Of a DNA stretch of 64,000 bases, positions 1 to 8,828 are shown one piece after another. Source of the DNA: Rhizobium mayense. Its GTDB lineage: Bacteria > Pseudomonadota > Alphaproteobacteria > Rhizobiales > Rhizobiaceae. Positions within the stretch are counted from its first letter, which is position 1. Each line of letters opens with the position of its first letter. The DNA lies in contig NZ_JARFYM010000032.1 of NCBI RefSeq assembly GCF_030272705.1, positions 17,468 to 81,467 of the forward strand, in the 5' to 3' direction. The notes under the pieces are model-generated. The model ran no database searches and had not been told where the DNA came from. It saw only the letters and a program-made list of their open reading frames with translations. The position numbers were made by a program, and so were the translations under genes.

Positions 1-591
1 GGGCCGAGCCTCCCCGCGAGCGACATAGGCAGCCAGGTTTTGATATTCGTCCAGAATGCCTGACATTCTTAGTCGCAGCAGCACTGATACCATCAATAAA
101 TCGCCGACGCTGAACGCACCGTCGAGCCAGTCGGCGACGCCTAAGTGAGCCGAGAGTTTGTCCAGCCGAGCGCGAACACGGTCCTTTACCAACGGCAAGC
201 GCTCCTCGCTCCAAGACTTGTCACTTTCGAATATTTTTGCCGTCGACAATTCGAGGATCGGCGGCTCGACGGTGTTAAGTGCGGCAAACATCCACGTGAT
301 CGCGCGTGCCCGGGCATCGCGATCCTTCGGCAGCAAGCCCGCATGCTGCTCAGCAAGATGAAAGACGATCGAGCCGGTCTCGAACAGCGAGAGAGAGCCC
401 TCCTCATAGGTAGGGATCTGGCCGAAGGGGTGGATGGCCAGATGATGAGGCCCCTTCATCTCTGCGAAGGAAAGTAGACGAACCTCATAGGGCTGCCCCA
501 CTTCTTCGAGCGCCCAGCGAACGCGCGTATCGCGCGCCAGTCCCTTGCCGCCATCGGGCGATCGTTCAAATGCTGTGATGGTGATTGTCAT
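1..591 (-). CDS. Glutathione S-transferase family protein (partial, C-terminus outside window)
   Basis: Reading leftward from ATG at 591, an open frame of 197 codons continues past the window edge without a stop. The N-terminus begins MTITITAFERSPDGGKG. It contains the thioredoxin-fold G-site pattern GQIPTYEEG, with the cis-proline, followed by LFETGSI, the glutathione gamma-glutamyl contact motif. An all-helical C-terminal half follows. The start is supported by AAGGA about 8 nt upstream on the minus strand. Family role: conjugation or reduction of electrophiles with glutathione in the cytoplasm; the substrate is unknown. It is divergent from the PEBP gene to the right. Only the end of the C-terminal domain is missing from view. 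Confidence 0.88.
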   Translation of the reverse strand, partial: MTITITAFERSPDGGKGLARDTRVRWALEEVGQPYEVRLLSFAEMKGPHHLAIHPFGQIPTYEEGSLSLFETGSIVFHLAEQHAGLLPKDRDARARAITWMFAALNTVEPPILELSTAKIFESDKSWSEERLPLVKDRVRARLDKLSAHLGVADWLDGAFSVGDLLMVSVLLRLRMSGILDEYQNLAAYVARGEARP

Positions 592-1015
592 CGCCGTTTC
601 CTTGCTTGGGCGAATTACTTCGCCTTCCTATCGCGAGGACGAATGGGCAGCCCGGAAAACGACATCGGCCTTGCACTATTTTCATTGCAGGCCGCCGATC
701 GCGAATGCCCGCGACACGATCCCTGCGATTTCGCCCGAATCGATCGCAATCACAATGTCGAAGAACGGGGAACAATGGCGGGTCTGACGGCTTAGTTTTT
801 CCTGGGAGGAATTCTTCCGGATATTCGACCAGAACGAACTCGCCTTTCTCTATCAGGACTAGACGGAAAGCGGCGGCACTAGCCGGTTCACGAAAGTCGT
901 CAACCGCCACTGACCGCTCCCGCCATTCGGAGCGAGAATCGGACCATGGTACGAGGCTTCAATCAGGGAAGCGGTCAAAGGAAGCGATCACCCCAGACAT
1001 TGAAAGGAGAATGCC
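592..1015. other. Intergenic stretch, probably decayed coding sequence
   Basis: No intact gene is convincing here. On the minus strand a frame around 800-910 gives protein-like sequence (LVLIEKGEFVLVEYPEEF). A different frame near 700-770 gives FFDIVIAIDSGEIAGIV, which ends in a stop. The frame switch suggests a degraded gene whose family I cannot name. The divergent promoters of the GST and PEBP genes must also lie here. Confidence 0.35.
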
Positions 1016-1480
1016 ATGGCTTTGACATTGATCAGCAAGGCCTTTGCGCCGGATCAGCCGATCCCCAGGAAATATGCACGGGCGGGCGAGAACCTCTTTC
1101 CGCCGCTTGCCTGGAGCGGGGCTCCCGATGGAACCAGGAGCTTTGCTCTGGTTATTGAGGATCCCGATGCTCCCAGCGGCACTTTTCGCCATTGCGGTAT
1201 TGCCAACATCCCGGCGCAATGGACCGCTCTTACCGAAAACGCCGATACGGCGCCGGATCGGGCGCCGCGGTTCTACAAGAACGATTTCGGCAACGCTCGT
1301 TACGACGGCCCGCAACCGCCCCGCGGGGATCGTCCTCATCACTACATTTTCCGCCTTGTCGCCGTTGATGTCCCGAGGCTTTCGATCCCGGATGCCGCCG
1401 GCATAAGCGCGATGTGGGCGGAGGCGAAAAAGCACGCGCTGGCGGAGGCGAGCGTCACCGGCACGTACCAGACGCAGTAA
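1016..1480 (+). CDS. YbhB/YbcL family (PEBP / Raf kinase inhibitor-like) protein
   Basis: A complete 154-residue protein, the normal size for bacterial PEBP proteins. It shows the family pattern: a PPLAWSGAPDGTRSFAL block, the ligand-site IEDPDAPSGTFRHC motif, and a PPRGDRPHHYIFRL segment matching the GPxxPxG(x)HrY(x)F signature. There is no signal peptide, so a cytoplasmic location is expected. GAAAGGAG precedes the ATG at proper spacing. The bacterial family binds small anionic ligands; its physiological role is poorly defined. It stands alone, divergent from the GST gene. Confidence 0.9.
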   Translation: MALTLISKAFAPDQPIPRKYARAGENLFPPLAWSGAPDGTRSFALVIEDPDAPSGTFRHCGIANIPAQWTALTENADTAPDRAPRFYKNDFGNARYDGPQPPRGDRPHHYIFRLVAVDVPRLSIPDAAGISAMWAEAKKHALAEASVTGTYQTQ

Positions 1481-1516
1481 CCGAGGAAAATGACAAAACA
1501 AGATAGCCGGCTCTGG

Positions 1517-1630
1517 CACCGCAGGGGCTAGCACTTTCACGTCGTCATGGAAATAAACATAGACGTCGCGGCCACGGGCCGCGCGGATGAACCGCACATC
1601 ATAGGCGCCACCGTCAAGGTCAATCATCAT
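1517..1630 (-). pseudogene. Remnant of a DUF72 (YecE-like) gene, C-terminal end only
   Basis: A short minus-strand frame beginning MMIDLDGG reads GRDVYVYFHDDVKVLAP, which matches the conserved C-terminal ending I recall for DUF72 proteins (GRDVYVYFDNDxKVxAP). The rest of the roughly 250-residue protein is absent and an in-frame stop lies just upstream. I read it as a truncated relic between the PEBP and CBS genes. The assignment rests on one motif, so it is tentative. Confidence 0.45.
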
Positions 1631-1757
1631 GACGATTCAATTTCGCTAGGCACCTCAAGGCTTGCGATGACAAACAGCATGCCCGGCGATTGGTGACGCC
1701 TAGACAAAAGACCCTCGATCTTCAAAATCAATCCGCACCATCTGCAGGACCGCACAT

Positions 1758-2198
1758 CTAGTGATAGCGGGTCCCGGCAATGTATTCGTGCAGCGCCTCC
1801 TCGTTGCGCAGGGATTCCTCAAGCCGGTGCTTGACCACGTCGCCGATACTCACCACGCCGATGGGGGTGCTGCCATCCATGACCAGCACATGGCGCGTAC
1901 GCCGTCTGGTCATGATCGCCATCACATAGGGCAGCAAATCGTCTGTCGAACAGGTCGCCACATTGCGGTTCATGATGTCGGCGACCCGCATCAAGGGTGC
2001 GTCGGTCCCGTATTCTGCCACGGCGTTGCAGCAGTCCCTCTCCGACAGCGTGCCCAGGCATTCTCCGGGCCTGCGGCCGACGACGACGAAGCCGATGTTA
2101 TTTTCCCGAAATAGCCGCAGGACCTCGACCATCGGCCGATCCGGCCTGATCGAGATGAGTTCGGGAGATTTGTCCTTCAAGATCTGGCAAACATGCAT
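1758..2198 (-). CDS. CBS-domain pair protein
   Basis: A 146-residue protein made almost entirely of two CBS repeats: roughly residues 8-60 (LISIRPDRPMVEVLRLFRENNIG ending GTLSERDCC) and 75-130 (VATCSTDDLLPYVMAIMTRRRTRHVLVMDG ending GVVSIGDVVKHRL). The start at MHVCQIL was chosen over one 7 codons upstream because AGGAGG sits just before it. CBS pairs bind adenine nucleotides and sense energy state; as a stand-alone protein its partner is unknown. It lies 43 nt downstream of nuoI in the same direction and may be co-transcribed with nuoHI. Confidence 0.9.
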   Translation of the reverse strand: MHVCQILKDKSPELISIRPDRPMVEVLRLFRENNIGFVVVGRRPGECLGTLSERDCCNAVAEYGTDAPLMRVADIMNRNVATCSTDDLLPYVMAIMTRRRTRHVLVMDGSTPIGVVSIGDVVKHRLEESLRNEEALHEYIAGTRYH

Positions 2199-2241
2199 CT
2201 GAGCCTCCTGTCTGCACACTCCGGCTGTACGGCAGGCGCGT

Positions 2242-2808
2242 TCACGTTCGCCGGATATTCCGCCACCAGTTGTAACCCTGCGGCTCGCTCGTTTCGATCA
2301 GAACGCCCTGTTCGGTGTTCAGACGCGCAGCGACCACGCCGCCGCCGGTTATAGCCTTGCCCGGCTTGCCGAGCAGATCCTCGCGCCCGATCACTAGGTC
2401 ACGGGATGAATAACTCGAGAATTCGTACTGCTGGCCAAGCGCGATCGCGTCCGCGGGACAGGCGTCTTCGCACAACCCGCAGAACAGGCACCGGGCCGTA
2501 TCGATCTCGAATTTTGCCGGGTGACGTTTGCCCTTCTCATCTTCGTAAGGAATGACTTCGATGCAGTCGCAGGGACAAATCCGCGCGCAGAGTTCGCAGG
2601 CCACGCATTTGATCTCGCCCTCATCGTCGCGCTTAAGGAAGTGGTGCCCGCGGTAACGGGAGTAGGGCAGCCATTTTTCCTTGTCGGGATATTGCATGGT
2701 CACAGATCTGGAGAACATGTAGCCGGAGGTCAGAGCCAAGGCTTTCGCGAGATCGGCGAAGAATGCCCAGCCGATCCATGTTCCAAGTCTGTCTTGTGCG
2801 CGCGACAT
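2242..2808 (-). CDS. nuoI: NADH-quinone oxidoreductase subunit I (NuoI)
   Basis: A 188-residue ferredoxin-like subunit of complex I. Two full 4Fe-4S binding motifs are visible: CVACELCARICP (Cys68, 71, 74, 78) and CLFCGLCEDACP (Cys107, 110, 113, 117). A conserved RGHHFLKRD-type stretch precedes them. Both clusters look intact, so the protein should be functional. In complex I it carries electrons in the peripheral arm toward quinone. It is preceded by nuoH 30 nt away, but no nuoG upstream or nuoJ downstream is present. GAGGCGACA before the ATG supports the start. Confidence 0.95.
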   Translation of the reverse strand: MSRAQDRLGTWIGWAFFADLAKALALTSGYMFSRSVTMQYPDKEKWLPYSRYRGHHFLKRDDEGEIKCVACELCARICPCDCIEVIPYEDEKGKRHPAKFEIDTARCLFCGLCEDACPADAIALGQQYEFSSYSSRDLVIGREDLLGKPGKAITGGGVVAARLNTEQGVLIETSEPQGYNWWRNIRRT

Positions 2809-2838
2809 TGTCGCCTCGCTGCGGAGCCACTGTGGCCC

Positions 2839-3825
2839 CTAAAGGAAAGCAATACCGGTTAGGATTATGTTCGCGATCGATAGAGGAAGCAAGACTTTCC
2901 ATCCGATCGCCATCAGCTGGTCGTAGCGGTAGCGGGGGAAAGTGAAGCGGAACAACATGAACAAATAGACGAAGAACGCGACCTTCAGTAGAAACCAGAG
3001 GATCGGCGGCAGTGGGATTAATATACCGTTCCAGCCGCCGAAGAACAGGATCACCACCAGCACCGACATCAGCAACATGATCGCATATTCGCTGACCATG
3101 AAGAACGCAAAGCGGATACCGCTGTATTCGGTATGGAAGCCGGCCCCCAGATCGCCTTCCGCTTCCGCCAGGTCGAACGGAATACGTTGCGCTTCTGCCA
3201 GTCCGGCGACGAAGAACACGAAGAAGCCGATCGGCTGATAGACGATATTCCAGACATGAGATTGTGCTCGGACAATCTCGAGCAGACTCATGGACTGCGC
3301 CAGCATCACCACGCCAATGACCGAGAACCCCATCGGGATCTCGTAGCTGATCATCTGCGCGCAGGTCCTGAGGCTGCCCAGAACGGCATATTTGCTGTTA
3401 GCGGCCCAGCCGCCGAAGATGACGCCGTAAACCTCGATCCCGATCACCGCGAAGATGAAAAGGATCGCCACATTCATGTTGGAAACGTGGAGCGAGATGT
3501 CGGTGCCAAGGACCGAGACATTTTCGCCGAAGGGGACCGCGACGAACACCACAAAGGGTGGCACGAGCGCCAGAATCGGCGCCAGTTTGAACAGGAAGCG
3601 GTCCGCCTCTGCCGGAATATGATCTTCCTTGGTGAGGAGCTTGATCCCGTCCGCCATCGGCTGTAGCAGTCCGTGCCAACCCACGCGCATAGGCCCCATC
3701 CGCTGCTGCATGTGTCCGGCGATCTTGCGTTCCAACCAGGTCAGCGGCAAGGGCAGCAGCAGGAGGATCGCAATCAGAAATGCGACCTTGAAGACGATGA
3801 GGCCAAGGGCGACAATAAGTTCCAT
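2839..3825 (-). CDS. nuoH: NADH-quinone oxidoreductase subunit H (NuoH)
   Basis: A 328-residue polytopic inner-membrane protein of normal length. It shows the ND1 signatures ERKIAGHMQQRMGPMRVGWHG near the N-terminus, and PFDLAEAEGDLGAGFHTEYSG with the conserved acidic residues of the quinone-chamber loop. About eight hydrophobic segments are visible. In complex I it forms the quinone chamber and links the peripheral arm to the proton-pumping arm. It heads a two-gene nuoHI unit with no other nuo gene visible here. No strong Shine-Dalgarno sequence is seen before the ATG. Confidence 0.95.
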   Translation of the reverse strand: MELIVALGLIVFKVAFLIAILLLLPLPLTWLERKIAGHMQQRMGPMRVGWHGLLQPMADGIKLLTKEDHIPAEADRFLFKLAPILALVPPFVVFVAVPFGENVSVLGTDISLHVSNMNVAILFIFAVIGIEVYGVIFGGWAANSKYAVLGSLRTCAQMISYEIPMGFSVIGVVMLAQSMSLLEIVRAQSHVWNIVYQPIGFFVFFVAGLAEAQRIPFDLAEAEGDLGAGFHTEYSGIRFAFFMVSEYAIMLLMSVLVVILFFGGWNGILIPLPPILWFLLKVAFFVYLFMLFRFTFPRYRYDQLMAIGWKVLLPLSIANIILTGIAFL

Positions 3826-4159
3826 GATCCGCGGCTACTTGTTCACGGGTTGAAACGTGCGACCGGAATTCGGTTCCTTCTCTGCATTGGGCACTCTGCA
3901 CACTTGTCGCTTACAGAGTACAACGGCGACGCACCTCATACAATGCCATCACTATTTGCCTGGCCAGGATATAAAGCTCGAACCCTTTCGCACACGATTG
4001 CCGTTGGTAGGATCTGCGGTTCTCATCGTTCGGGAGGTTTTTTACTCGATAGTGGGGCAAGGGCCGAAACTTTGATCAACAAGAAAATTGCGCCTTGCCG
4101 CGGTTCAGGGCATCCTGTGAGGGCTGAAAAGTGTGCCTATGGCAGTTGGAGGAATGCCG
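3826..4159. other. Divergent intergenic region between nuoH and the EF-G-like gene
   Basis: A 334-bp non-coding gap between divergently transcribed genes. I see no conserved protein frame and no clear hairpin. It must hold the nuoHI promoter (leftward) and the promoter of the EF-G-like gene (rightward). Confidence 0.5.
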
Positions 4160-6121
4160 ATGCGTTGCTTTACCGTACTTGGACCCTCGCAGACTGGAAA
4201 ATCGACGGTCGTCGAAAAGCTCGGCTCGCTGGAGGGAACGCCGAGAAAATCCAGCTCTCCCTACGGACTGAATGTGACAGAATTCACCTTCGCAAACGAA
4301 GCGTGGTGTGCGCTTGATGCGCCTGGACCGAACGAAGCGTTGGCGCATGTCCAGCACGCTCTTCTTGCCAGCGACGCCTGCATTCTATGCGTTTCATCGG
4401 CTCCCGAGGAGGCCGTGCTCGCCGCGCCTTATCTGCGCATAATCGAGGCTTCGGAGACGCCTTGCATCCTTTTCGTCAATCGGATGGACGAACCGAGAGG
4501 GCGGCTAAGGGATGTGATCGCAGCGCTTCAAGACTATGCCAACCACACTCTTCTGCTTCGCCAGATCCCGATCCGCGAGGGAGATAGGATCGTGGGCAGT
4601 TGCGATCTGATTTCGGAACGGGCGTGGCGCTACCGGGAAGGCCAGACTTCCGCGTTGATCGCGATCCCGGAAAGCGCCGCCGAGCGCGAGCACGAAGCGC
4701 GAAACGAGCTCCTGGAACACCTGTCCGAATTCGATGACTGGCTTCTTGAGGAACTGATCGAAGACCGAGAGCCGCCCAGCGACGCGATCTATGCCATTTC
4801 ATCACGAGTTCTCAGGGAAAACAGGATCATTCCAGTCCTGATCGGTTCCGCAAGCCATGGCAACGGCATGATGCGGCTGATGAAGGCGCTGCGCCACGAG
4901 GCGCCGCCGGTAGCGGCTCTTCGACAGCGTCTTGCACGCGCGAGCAATGTCGATGATGGCAAACTGGCCGCCGTGAGCTTCCATGCCTATCATCGCCAGA
5001 ATATCGGCAAGACGGTGCTCGTGCGCGCACTTGGCGAAGGTTTGCGGCAGGGTGCATCATTGGGCGGCTCCAGCCTCGGCGCCGTGCAGAGCCTTGCAAA
5101 CGGGCGATCCAATTCGGCGGTTGCGCCGGCGCCAGGGGACGTGTTTGCGGCCGTCAAGTCCGACCATCTGCCTGTCCCCTCGCTCTTGACGCTTGACGCG
5201 GTGGTCGCGCCGCCGGAGTGGACGGAGCCGCCGACGCCGATGCTTGAAAGGATCCTCGTGCCGGGGAGCGAGCGCGATGAAAACAAGCTCTCCGAAACGC
5301 TGGCAAAACTTTCCGAGACGGATCGCGGCCTAACGGTTCTGCAGGAGGAGAGCACCGGCGCCCAACTGGTCTGCGCCCAAGGGCCGGTGCATCTGCGTGA
5401 TCTCTGCCGAACCCTGTCCGATGTCTTCCACATCGACGTAACCGATCGTACGCCCAGCCCGATCTACCGCGAGACAATCGCGAAACCATCCGAGGTTCAT
5501 TACCGCCATCGCAAACAGACCGGTGGTGCCGGACAATTCGCCGATGTGAAGCTGAGTATCCGCCCCAATGAGCGCGGCCGGGGCTTCAGCTTCAGCGAAA
5601 CCGTCAAGGGTGGCGTCGTTCCGCGCAACTACATCCCCGCCGTCGAAGCGGGCGCGCGCGAAGCGATGGAGAAAGGGCCGCTCGGCTTCCAGGTCATCGA
5701 TGTCAGCGTAACGCTTTACGATGGCCAGCACCATGCCGTCGACAGTTCGGAACACGCCTTCCGGACCGCGTCGAGGATGGGAGTGCGACAGGCGCTTTCC
5801 GAAGGATCGGCTGTTTTGATGCAGCCGGTCTTCCGCAGCGAGATTCACATTCCATCGGTCTATTCCGGCAACCTCGTCCAGATCGTCTCCGCCCTCAAGG
5901 GCCAGGTTCTCGGCTTCGACCGCGATGAAAGCGCCAAGGGATGGGATATCTTCCGGGCGCTCGTTCCGGGCAGTGCACTCGACGATCTGGCGCGGACGCT
6001 GCGCTCGGCGACGCAAGGCATTGGCTATTTCTCCAAGACCTTCGACCATTTCGAGGAACTATATGGCAAGGAAGCGGACGCTATCGTGCGGGCGCACGAG
6101 ACACAACGCGTCGAACACTGA
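4160..6121 (+). CDS. Elongation factor G-like protein (divergent FusA paralogue)
   Basis: About 653 residues with EF-G domain order: G domain, domain II, then domains III-V. The C-terminal half is recognisable (YRETIAKPSEVHYRHRKQTGGAGQFADV, split here around an H-R-K turn, then GGVVPRNYIPAVEAG). The GTPase motifs differ from EF-G: the P-loop is GPSQTGKST (residues 8-16) rather than AHIDAGKTT, the switch II motif is DAPGPNEA (53-60) in place of DTPGHVDF so the catalytic His is absent, and NKMD is NRMD (107-110). It is therefore probably not the translocase. The start was moved to the ATG at 4160 because TTGGAGGA lies 6-7 nt upstream of it. Confidence 0.85.
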   Translation: MRCFTVLGPSQTGKSTVVEKLGSLEGTPRKSSSPYGLNVTEFTFANEAWCALDAPGPNEALAHVQHALLASDACILCVSSAPEEAVLAAPYLRIIEASETPCILFVNRMDEPRGRLRDVIAALQDYANHTLLLRQIPIREGDRIVGSCDLISERAWRYREGQTSALIAIPESAAEREHEARNELLEHLSEFDDWLLEELIEDREPPSDAIYAISSRVLRENRIIPVLIGSASHGNGMMRLMKALRHEAPPVAALRQRLARASNVDDGKLAAVSFHAYHRQNIGKTVLVRALGEGLRQGASLGGSSLGAVQSLANGRSNSAVAPAPGDVFAAVKSDHLPVPSLLTLDAVVAPPEWTEPPTPMLERILVPGSERDENKLSETLAKLSETDRGLTVLQEESTGAQLVCAQGPVHLRDLCRTLSDVFHIDVTDRTPSPIYRETIAKPSEVHYRHRKQTGGAGQFADVKLSIRPNERGRGFSFSETVKGGVVPRNYIPAVEAGAREAMEKGPLGFQVIDVSVTLYDGQHHAVDSSEHAFRTASRMGVRQALSEGSAVLMQPVFRSEIHIPSVYSGNLVQIVSALKGQVLGFDRDESAKGWDIFRALVPGSALDDLARTLRSATQGIGYFSKTFDHFEELYGKEADAIVRAHETQRVEH

Positions 6122-6191
6122 AACCTTTGCGGCTGGACGCACGCAACATTTCAGCAGGACTCTCGGGTTCCTACCCCGGGCGACCGTTATG

Positions 6192-6398
6192 TCAGCTTAA
6201 GGGAAGCCCGCGCTGTAGGGCGACGTGCTCAAGGACCTGCTTGACCTGGAGTGCATCTGTGGGTGGCTGGCTGATCACACCCGTTGCCGCTGCCTTGAGC
6301 GTCTTATTAAGGTGATCGATCGCGATGATCAGCTCATCGTCACCGATAGCAGGATTGTCGACGATCGAATCCACGAGATGTGCAATCTGCCAATACAT
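6192..6398 (-). CDS. Small conserved-looking hypothetical protein
   Basis: A 68-residue frame (MYWQIAHLVDSIVDN start) that is mostly helical and soluble, with regular spacing of Leu/Ile/Val. AAGGGG lies about 9 nt upstream of the ATG. There is no known motif, signal or membrane segment. It is convergent with the EF-G-like gene and stands alone. The good ribosome site and composition favour a real gene; its function is unknown. Confidence 0.55.
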   Translation of the reverse strand: MYWQIAHLVDSIVDNPAIGDDELIIAIDHLNKTLKAAATGVISQPPTDALQVKQVLEHVALQRGLPLS

Positions 6399-6731
6399 GT
6401 TTCATTCCCCTTCAGTCATTGAAGCAAATGAAAGGTACACGATTCTCCGGAATGGCAGTTTTGCACCGGCGTGCATGGTTGCCAGTTGATAAACGGCATC
6501 CCGCCAATGTTGGACAACCGCTTGATGCCTTTACGTCACGTGTGCCGCTTTAGGACATGCATGCTGTGGAAAACCGCCTCCCGCATATGGGCTGGAATTT
6601 GGAAGGCCACGGTTCGCGGCGGCGGCAAGCGGCTCATAGGCGGTTGGCCGAGCCTTCGCCCAGGATGCGCGAACGGCCAATTTGTCCTTGTCGACGTCAA
6701 CGAAATATCGAGTGAGGCGCGGGCTGCGGCC
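6399..6731. other. Intergenic, nothing recognised
   Basis: A 333-bp gap between the small hypothetical gene and the end of the LLM monooxygenase gene. Open frames here have shadow-like composition and no ribosome sites. No repeat or convincing hairpin was seen. Confidence 0.4.
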
Positions 6732-7802
6732 TCAGTTGTGCAACAGCGGAAGCAATTGACTGCCCTGCCTCTTGATCTCGGAGAGGTACGGCGTGTCGGA
6801 GAGCACGAAGTGGGTGATGCCGAGGTCCTGGTATTTCCGCAGCGAACTGGCGACGTCGGCCGCTGAACCGACCAGCCACGTCGTGCCGGCGCCACCGCCG
6901 CCAAACTTCCCGGGCGCGGTATAGAGGTTGTCGTCGAGGACATCGCCGCGCGTGTGCAGATCGAGCAGTCGCTGCTGGCCGACCGCCACCGCCCGGCGGT
7001 GGTCGTTCCAGCCGTCGCCCTTGCTCGTGGCCATTTCCGCGACCTTCGCCTCGGCGTCGGCCCATGCCTGCTCAGTGGTGTCGCGGACCAGCGTGGTGAT
7101 CCGCAGTCCGAATTCCAGTGGAGGAAGGTCGCGGTCCAGTTCCCTGCCTAAGGCTCTCAGCCGCTCGATCCGTTCGCGAACGCCGCCGAGAGGTTCACCC
7201 CAGAAGAGCTGGACATCGGCCTCGGTGGCGGACACACGCTCGGCTGCCTCCGAGGCTCCGCCGAAATAGAGCTTGGGGTGCCGGCGGTCGCCGCGAACCT
7301 GTATGCGCGGTTCTACGGTGGATTCGGTGACGCGGAAGTGCTCGCCCTCATAAGTGACGTTCTCTTCGGTCCACAGTCGGCGAACCAGCCGCATGAATTC
7401 CTTGGTGCGGGAGTAGCGGTGCGCCTGGTCGCCCTCGCTGTCGCCATAGGCGGCGAGGTTATCCTGGCCCGATACGATGTTCACGCGTACGCGCCCGCCG
7501 GTGAGGTGGTCCAACGTCGCCGCGGCGGCAGCAAAATTCGCCGGCCGCCAATAGCCCGGGCGGATCGCGATGAGCGGCTCGAAGGTTGTGGTTCGCGCTG
7601 CGAGCGCCGTCGCGACGGTGAAGGTGTCGGGCCGGCCCCAGCCGGTTCCGATGAGTGCACCCTTCCAGCCGTGCTCCTCCAGTGCCTTCGCGTGGTCGGT
7701 CAGCGTCGCGAGGCTATTGTGGTTGTCGACGGCGGAATCGCCGCGATGGCCGGCTTTGACGTCGTTGGGGATGTACCAGAGAAATTCGGAATTGTTGCTC
7801 AT
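6732..7802 (-). CDS. LLM-class flavin-dependent monooxygenase (alkanesulfonate monooxygenase-like)
   Basis: About 356 residues of the bacterial-luciferase TIM-barrel family, nearest to the SsuD/nitrilotriacetate type. Motifs: GWKGALIGTGWGRPDTF near the N-terminus, AIRPGYWRPANFAAAAATLD, and the flavin/loop block GGRVRVNIVSGQ followed by DHRYS-like AHRYSRTKEFM. The frame extends 38 codons further upstream, but that part is AT-rich and non-homologous, so MSNNSEFLWY was taken as the start; no good Shine-Dalgarno is visible. It uses FMNH2 supplied by a partner reductase, which is not seen nearby. The substrate is unknown. It is divergent from the SDR/ECF sigma operon. Confidence 0.88.
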   Translation of the reverse strand: MSNNSEFLWYIPNDVKAGHRGDSAVDNHNSLATLTDHAKALEEHGWKGALIGTGWGRPDTFTVATALAARTTTFEPLIAIRPGYWRPANFAAAAATLDHLTGGRVRVNIVSGQDNLAAYGDSEGDQAHRYSRTKEFMRLVRRLWTEENVTYEGEHFRVTESTVEPRIQVRGDRRHPKLYFGGASEAAERVSATEADVQLFWGEPLGGVRERIERLRALGRELDRDLPPLEFGLRITTLVRDTTEQAWADAEAKVAEMATSKGDGWNDHRRAVAVGQQRLLDLHTRGDVLDDNLYTAPGKFGGGGAGTTWLVGSAADVASSLRKYQDLGITHFVLSDTPYLSEIKRQGSQLLPLLHN

Positions 7803-8072
7803 GATGTAATAGGCTCGATGTAGTCTACTAATATTATAGATTATAAAACCAATTCCGATCGCAAGGAAATTGCGGTCATGCCCGATAATGACCGACAAAA
7901 TAGAATATTCTTCCAAATTTCATCGTGTTCCGATGACACCTGCCGTCAGCATGAAAAGCCAAACAAGCCGGCTGAGAGCGGCATATTCGTTTTCGTGCGC
8001 TGAGGTGCATTTTGTCTGACTCTTTTGCCAGGTCTCATTCGTCCTTCTTTCAGGATTGCGAAGGAGAACGTG

Positions 8073-8828
8073 ATGAGCCTGAAAAACAAGCGCGTGGTGG
8101 TCACCGGTGGAACCCGTGGCCTCGGACTGGGACTGGTGGAAGCTCTCGTTGATGAGGGGGCTAAAGTCTGGGTGGTGGCGCGTGGCGCCGCCGATCTTGA
8201 AAAGGTGCGGACACGATTGGGGGTGGAGACGGTTTCGGCCGATATCACCGACGCGTCGTCCGCCAACAGCATCCTCCGGGATGTGCATCCGCAGGTGTTG
8301 GTTCTCAACGCCGGGGCGGTGCCGCGCATGGCGCGGTTCGATTGCACGAGTTGGGAAGAGTTCACCGCGACCTGGGACACGGACGTCAAGGGCGGCCTCT
8401 ACTGGATGCAGGCCGCGCTGAACCTTCCGCTTGCTCCGGGCAGCCGCGTGCTGGTGAGTTCGAGCGGCGCGGCACAACAGGGATCGCCGATGTCTGGCGG
8501 CTACGGAGGCGCCAAGCGGATGCTGTGGCTGATGACCAAATACGCCAATGGCCTGTCCGAACAGAACGGCCTTGACATTCGCTTCCAGGCGATAGTGCCT
8601 AAGCAGATGGTCGCGGGGACAGGCGTCGGTGGGGCGGGTTCCAACGCCTACGCCCAGGCAATGGGAATAGAGCAGGAAGCCTTCCTCGCTCGGTATCCTG
8701 CCATGCCGCCGCGCCAATTCGGCAGTCACGTCGTTCGGGTTCTGACCGACGCGACGTATGATACAGCGCTTGCAATTGGCATAAGGGGTGACACGGGCGT
8801 CACCGTTTTGGAAGAACAGGCGGCATGA
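8073..8828 (+). CDS. SDR-family oxidoreductase
   Basis: A 251-residue short-chain dehydrogenase. It has the Rossmann motif VVVTGGTRGLGLGL at the N-terminus, the NAG motif in VLNAGAVPRMA, an SSSG strand (catalytic Ser region), and a catalytic YGGAKRM where the YxxxK becomes Y-G-G-A-K. GAAGGAG precedes the ATG. Its stop overlaps the next ATG (ATGA), so it is translationally coupled to the ECF sigma gene. The substrate is unknown, but ECF factors with a C-terminal SnoaL domain often sit beside the oxidoreductase they control. Confidence 0.9.
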   Translation: MSLKNKRVVVTGGTRGLGLGLVEALVDEGAKVWVVARGAADLEKVRTRLGVETVSADITDASSANSILRDVHPQVLVLNAGAVPRMARFDCTSWEEFTATWDTDVKGGLYWMQAALNLPLAPGSRVLVSSSGAAQQGSPMSGGYGGAKRMLWLMTKYANGLSEQNGLDIRFQAIVPKQMVAGTGVGGAGSNAYAQAMGIEQEAFLARYPAMPPRQFGSHVVRVLTDATYDTALAIGIRGDTGVTVLEEQAA

